A stretch of 64,000 bases of DNA from JBMNMU01 sp050953505 (GTDB lineage: Bacteria; Bacillota; Clostridia; Peptostreptococcales; Anaerovoracaceae): positions 2,356,001-2,420,000 of the forward strand of contig JBMNMU010000001.1 in NCBI GenBank assembly GCA_050953505.1, read 5' to 3'. Below the pieces are notes generated by a model. That model made no database searches. It was not told the origin of the DNA and saw nothing but the letters and a program-made list of their open reading frames with translations. Position numbers and translations under genes: made by a program. How positions within the stretch are numbered: position 1 is the first letter of the stretch; each line of letters opens with the position of its first letter. Below, one piece after another: positions 60,615-64,000 of this stretch.

Positions 60615-60985
60615 AGCGATTAAGCAAAGAGCAAATCATATTTCTACACGGAGAGCTAATTGCATCAAGTGGTGGTGCTTGTGGTATTAGGGATGAAGGC
60701 CTGTTAGACTCTGCTGTCCAAGCACCATTCCAGTCTTTTGACAATCAAGATTTATATCCCTCTCTGCAGCAAAAAGCGGCTAGGCTTGCATTCGGCCTTA
60801 TTAATAATCATCCATTTATTGATGGTAATAAGAGGATTGGCGCGCATGCAATGTTAGTGTTCTTAGCTCTGAATGGAATTGAAGTTACTTATGAACAATT
60901 TGAGTTGTCAGACTTAATAATAAAGGTGGCTGTAGGTGAGCTTGGGGAATATGATATCCTGCAATGGATTATCTCTCATGAATAG
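60611..60985 (+). CDS. doc: Doc family toxin (Fic-fold kinase)
   Basis: A 124-residue toxin. The Fic/Doc active loop HPFIDGNKR (residues 67-75) is complete, including the catalytic His and the Asn-Lys-Arg typical of Doc, and the N-terminal GIRDEGLLDSAV motif is present. Doc phosphorylates elongation factor Tu and stops translation. Intact length and the intact partner suggest a working system. It overlaps phd by 4 bases (ATGA). Confidence 0.93.
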   Translation: MKRLSKEQIIFLHGELIASSGGACGIRDEGLLDSAVQAPFQSFDNQDLYPSLQQKAARLAFGLINNHPFIDGNKRIGAHAMLVFLALNGIEVTYEQFELSDLIIKVAVGELGEYDILQWIISHE

Positions 60986-61117
60986 GAATATCTCATATTA
61001 ATTTTAAATGTGTTACGATACCTTTTTAAAAATATATAAAAGTGAAAATAATGTGATGTAAGATTAGATGAACCCCGGATTGAGGATTCAGCTGGGGATT
61101 TTAATGCTTATAATACC

Positions 61118-62086
61118 CTATTCTAACTCGCCCCTCTGACCCGAGCCTTCCTTATCCACAGCCTGGAGTTTTTGCCGGGGGTGCATCTTTGCGAGAACCT
61201 CCCTCCGCTTTTCATTGGAGGTATGCAGATAGATTTGTGTGGTTGAAATAGAGCTATGACCCATGAAATCCTGAATGAATTTAATATCGACCCCCTCTTC
61301 CAAAAGTAGAGATGCAAAGGAATGGCGGAATACATGAGGCGTGATATTCTTTGAAATTCCCGCCAGCTTGGTGTATTTGGTCACCAGATATCTGACTGCC
61401 TGAGTGCTCAAGGGTTCCCCAAACTTACTAATAAAAATATGAGGCAAATCTACTTTCCGACTTCGCCTGTTGACAAGATACTCACTCAATGCCTGGACAA
61501 CCTCTTTGTTCTCCAAATAGATAATTCTCTCCCGATTTCCCTTCCCATGAATCTTTAAGCTATGCTCATCCTCATCGATGCTTTCAAAGACCAAGGCACA
61601 AAGCTCACTTACCCGCAAGCCTCCTGCAAAGAGCAATTCCAAAATAGCCACATCACGAAGACGGATAAATTCATCCCCAGGGCCCCTTGTTGTTTGCTCA
61701 TAGGCAGCTTTAAGAATCAAGCCTACCTCGGCGATAGACATGGTAGTGGGTAATTTCGTGCCTTCCTTCATATTTAAATTGAACTTTTGAAAAGGGTGAT
61801 CCTGAATAACTTCTTCGTATTCCAGATAATTGAAAAAGGAGCGGACACAAGCAAGCTTCCTCTTAATGGTTTTGACTGCAAATTCCTCAGAGAGGGTATC
61901 TAGATATTCTTCAAGCAGGTGCCTGGTAACCTGGGAATAATCTGTAATGGGCGGATCCTGTTTCTCAAGGAAACGGACAAAATGATTCAAATCAAAGCCA
62001 TATCCTCTGACGGTGTGGGGAGACATCTTGCGACGCACCTTGCAGTAATGGATAAAATCCTTCTCATATTTTGATATGTGATTCAT
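61118..62086 (-). CDS. Tyrosine recombinase (XerC/XerD-like)
   Basis: A 322-residue site-specific recombinase. It has an N-terminal SAM-like core-binding domain (MSPHTVRGYGFDLNHFVRFL) and a C-terminal catalytic domain containing Arg in GGLRVSELC, Lys in IHGKGNRER, His-x2-Arg in HVFRHSFASLL, and His plus Tyr in MGHSSISTTQIYLH. All catalytic residues are present. ATG at 62086 is preceded by AGAGG at 7 bases; a GTG at 62107 is unlikely. It could be a chromosomal Xer protein or the integrase of the surrounding accessory region. Confidence 0.92.
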   Translation of the reverse strand: MNHISKYEKDFIHYCKVRRKMSPHTVRGYGFDLNHFVRFLEKQDPPITDYSQVTRHLLEEYLDTLSEEFAVKTIKRKLACVRSFFNYLEYEEVIQDHPFQKFNLNMKEGTKLPTTMSIAEVGLILKAAYEQTTRGPGDEFIRLRDVAILELLFAGGLRVSELCALVFESIDEDEHSLKIHGKGNRERIIYLENKEVVQALSEYLVNRRSRKVDLPHIFISKFGEPLSTQAVRYLVTKYTKLAGISKNITPHVFRHSFASLLLEEGVDIKFIQDFMGHSSISTTQIYLHTSNEKRREVLAKMHPRQKLQAVDKEGSGQRGELE

Positions 62087-62341
62087 GGCATAACCTCTCA
62101 AATACACTGCTCAAAACCCAGCAGTTGGCAAGCAATAAAACCTTTCCCACTTTGATATGTAGGATCCTCATTTCATAGTGTGAATAATAATGGCTAATGG
62201 TGGGAATACAATATACATATATTACCATATATAAAATAAAATGTAAAGAACTATTAATTTAGCTGGGAATTGCGTAAATATTACGATGTAACCATAAATT
62301 AGTCGCAAGTTTGGAGGTTGTTATGAAATAATGGCAAAGAC

Positions 62342-63154
62342 TTGACGGAAGAAAGAGAGGATTCTTATCGGGCTTGTGATGATATTTGGAAGGTCATACA
62401 TCGGGGAAGTTATCCCGCAATTGCCGACGAAAACGTAGATTGGCAAACATTTTATAGTTCTTACGTGCAAACCTATATCACCAGAGATATTAATCAACTA
62501 AGCAAGATTCAGGATAATTTGAAATTTACACATTTTTTGACTGCGATGGCTGCAAGAACAGCCCAGATGCTCAACTACTCCTCTGTAGCAGATGAAATCG
62601 AAGTGAGTGTTTCTACGGTCAAGCATTGGACATCGTTACTTGAAGCATCAGGCATTATTCACATCATGCAGCCTTTCAGCAACTCAGCTTTAAAAAGGGC
62701 AATAAAGACTCCGAAAATCTTTTTCAGGGACACGGGGCTAGTATGCTTCCTCACTCGTTACCAAACTCCTGAAACGGCAGCAGTAGGCGCACTTGCAGGC
62801 AACTTATTCGAAACCTTTGTTGTTTCAGAAATCTTGAAGTCTTTTTCAAATGCAGGCAAGGACTATCGAATGTATGTAACCTATTATCGTGGGAAGGACA
62901 AAATTCGCAAGAGAAGCAACGGTGAACAAATTCAACGAGAATCGGAAATTGATATGATCATAGAAAAGGACGGCACCCTTTATCCCATAGAAATAAAACT
63001 CAGCGCAAATCCTAAGCTTAGCATGACGAATGCCTTTGATGTCCTGGATGATATACCCTCGAAAAAACGTGGGATTGGCGCCATCATCTGTATGTATGAC
63101 CGCCCTCTTTGGCTAAAGTCGAATATTGTAGCTCTGCCTGTTGAGTTTATATAG
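62342..63154 (+). pseudogene. N-terminally truncated DUF4143-type ATPase
   Basis: About 270 codons corresponding to the C-terminal two-thirds of the AAA-ATPase/DUF4143 family: IWKVIHRGSYPAIADENVDW, YVQTYITRDINQL, a helix-turn-helix-like middle (SVADEIEVSVSTVKHW), and the nuclease-like end EIDMIIEKDGTLYPIEIKLS. The N-terminal P-loop ATPase domain is missing: an in-frame TGA lies just upstream, and no other frame continues the homology. The remaining frame is open, so the loss may be fairly recent. Confidence 0.75.
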
Positions 63155-63167
63155 GTTATGATTGTAA

Positions 63168-63572
63168 CCAGGTACTGAAAGCCGATATCTGGCGCAATTG
63201 GAGGATCAAAAAACCGGAATAGAATATTTTGAGACACTCATGAGATATATCTTTAGTACAAGAGCGGATATGACCAAGGAAGATGTGAATGAGATGGTTG
63301 AAAAAATAGAAAACGTGTACCCAAAAGGAGGTGGGTTGGTAATGACTTTGGCTGAAATATATAGAGAAGAAGGAAAAGAAGAAGGCATAGTAGAAGGCGA
63401 AACAAGAACCCTTGCTAAGACTGCCATAAGATTGTTGAGTAAAAAGTTCGGCTCATTAACAGAAGACACTAGGCAAAAGATAGAAAACCTAGATAAGGTG
63501 ACCTTATAACGTCTCATTGATGGGATCTTTGAATACGAGAGCTTGGAGGATATTCAAAAGTATATAAAGTAA
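63168..63572 (+). pseudogene. C-terminal fragment of an Rpn/PD-(D/E)XK transposase-like nuclease with in-frame stop
   Basis: The frame from 63168 reads SRYLAQLEDQKTGIEYFETL and the Glu/Gly-rich EIYREEGKEEGIVEGE typical of the tail of Rpn-type recombination-promoting nucleases. A TAA at 63507 interrupts it. Translation after that stop continues in the same frame as RLIDGIFEYESLEDIQKYIK and stops at 63572, the expected family end. The nuclease domain is missing upstream. Two separate lesions show that this is a pseudogene. Confidence 0.75.
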
Positions 63573-63613
63573 CAAGAAACACAACTTTATGAATTAGCCA
63601 TATAGATAGCGAA

Positions 63614-63656
63614 TAAAGCCCTGAACCTATGTAAAACATTAGGGTCAGGGCTTTTA
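63614..63656 (+). terminator. Terminator downstream of the Rpn remnant
   Basis: AAAGCCCTGA and TCAGGGCTTTT stem with inner CC/GG pairing, followed by TATTTTC. Confidence 0.8.
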
Positions 63657-63774
63657 TTTTCATTTGGGAAAGAAACTATCGCTATATGTTAATTACATTT
63701 GTGTACCGTACAGGGAAACTTATACGGTATTTTCGTAATAGATAATATTTTAATCGAGGAATCTTTTGGGGCGC

Positions 63775-63803
63775 TTTACAAAAATACTGACATTGTGTAT
63801 AAT
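63775..63803 (+). promoter_or_regulatory. Promoter of the AbiEi-type gene
   Basis: TTTACA, a 17-base spacer, TATAAT, about 30 bases before the GTG start and its AAAGGAG. Confidence 0.75.
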
Positions 63804-63832
63804 ATAAGTATATTTGTAAAGGAGTGAGAGAA

Positions 63833-64000
63833 GTGAGCTACCTAAGAAAGCTGGAAATACTGATAAAGGATAAAAATGGAATGGTGCTTGCATCAGATCT
63901 TAAAAATAAAAACATTCCAAGAATATACTTATCAAAACTAGTTGATGCCGGAAAATTAGAACGTGTGAGTAGAGGTGTATATGTTGCGCCTGATGCGATT
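63833..64000 (+). CDS. AbiEi-type antitoxin, N-terminal part (runs off window)
   Basis: 56 codons from GTG (AAAGGAG 8 bases before). They encode a winged helix-turn-helix of the AbiEi_4 type: SYLRKLEILIKDKNGMVLA, IPRIYLSKLVDAGKLERV, RGVYVAPDA. AbiEi is the antitoxin/repressor of type IV toxin-antitoxin systems with the nucleotidyltransferase AbiEii, which should be encoded beyond the window. A decayed relative lies at 60142-60222. Confidence 0.8.
   Translation, partial: MSYLRKLEILIKDKNGMVLASDLKNKNIPRIYLSKLVDAGKLERVSRGVYVAPDAI

Overview
The window looks like the chromosome of an anaerobic, endospore-forming member of the Clostridia. Evidence for this is a SpoIIR gene behind a near-consensus SigF-type promoter, a SPOCS/LysM spore-morphogenesis protein, a trimeric [FeFe]-hydrogenase operon, S-layer homology (SLH) proteins, low G+C, A/T-rich intergenic DNA and strong GGAGG ribosome binding sites. 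The family or genus cannot be named from the sequence alone.

Layout. 1-3.8 kb: the N-terminal part of a molybdopterin oxidoreductase, a LysR regulator, a Cache-like lipoprotein and a small acetyltransferase. 3.8-11.2 kb: a minus-strand operon hydC-hydB-hydA, then a PAS-containing sensory hydrogenase homologue and a SpoIIE/PP2C phosphatase, with a promoter and an 8+8 bp dyad in front. 11.5-12.8 kb: a CorC/CNNM membrane protein. 13.4-14.8 kb: a DUF1858, unknown and hemerythrin operon bracketed by two 112-bp direct repeats, one of which supplies the last codons and stop of the hemerythrin gene. 15-22.7 kb: purC, a duplicated segment beside tRNA-Arg(CCT), cvpA, tadA, ispE and a GntR regulator. 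23.6-32.2 kb: SPOCS protein, spoIIR, phosphosugar mutase, hslO, mscL and ddl. 32.2-38.7 kb: a sigma-54 activator, a -24/-12 promoter, a TRAP transporter and a dihydroxybenzoate-decarboxylase-like amidohydrolase. 39.2-42.9 kb: DUF1934, a C-terminal processing protease and DUF1846.

42.9-59.6 kb is the least conventional part. It holds a degenerating tandem array of two-hairpin repeats whose youngest-looking copy abuts the DUF1846 gene, with related copies in front of an SLH gene 12.7 kb away. It also holds a 26-residue type I toxin with a convergent antisense RNA, three SLH proteins, a 2068-residue exported protein of unknown function, and a Cys/Gly-rich protein. A palindromic repeat family (core ACCGAGAGATGA) occurs here and once more near 38.7 kb. 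59.6-64 kb is accessory DNA in decay: two truncated DUF4143 ATPases, an Rpn-type fragment with an in-frame stop, an AbiEi remnant, an intact-looking Phd-Doc pair, a tyrosine recombinase, and the start of an AbiEi-type antitoxin.

The best candidates for something little described are the two-hairpin leader repeats, the SLH plus giant exported protein locus, and the structured intergenic element at 27.4 kb with a mirror copy at 29.6 kb. Family names rest on motif recognition and memory; no search was run.
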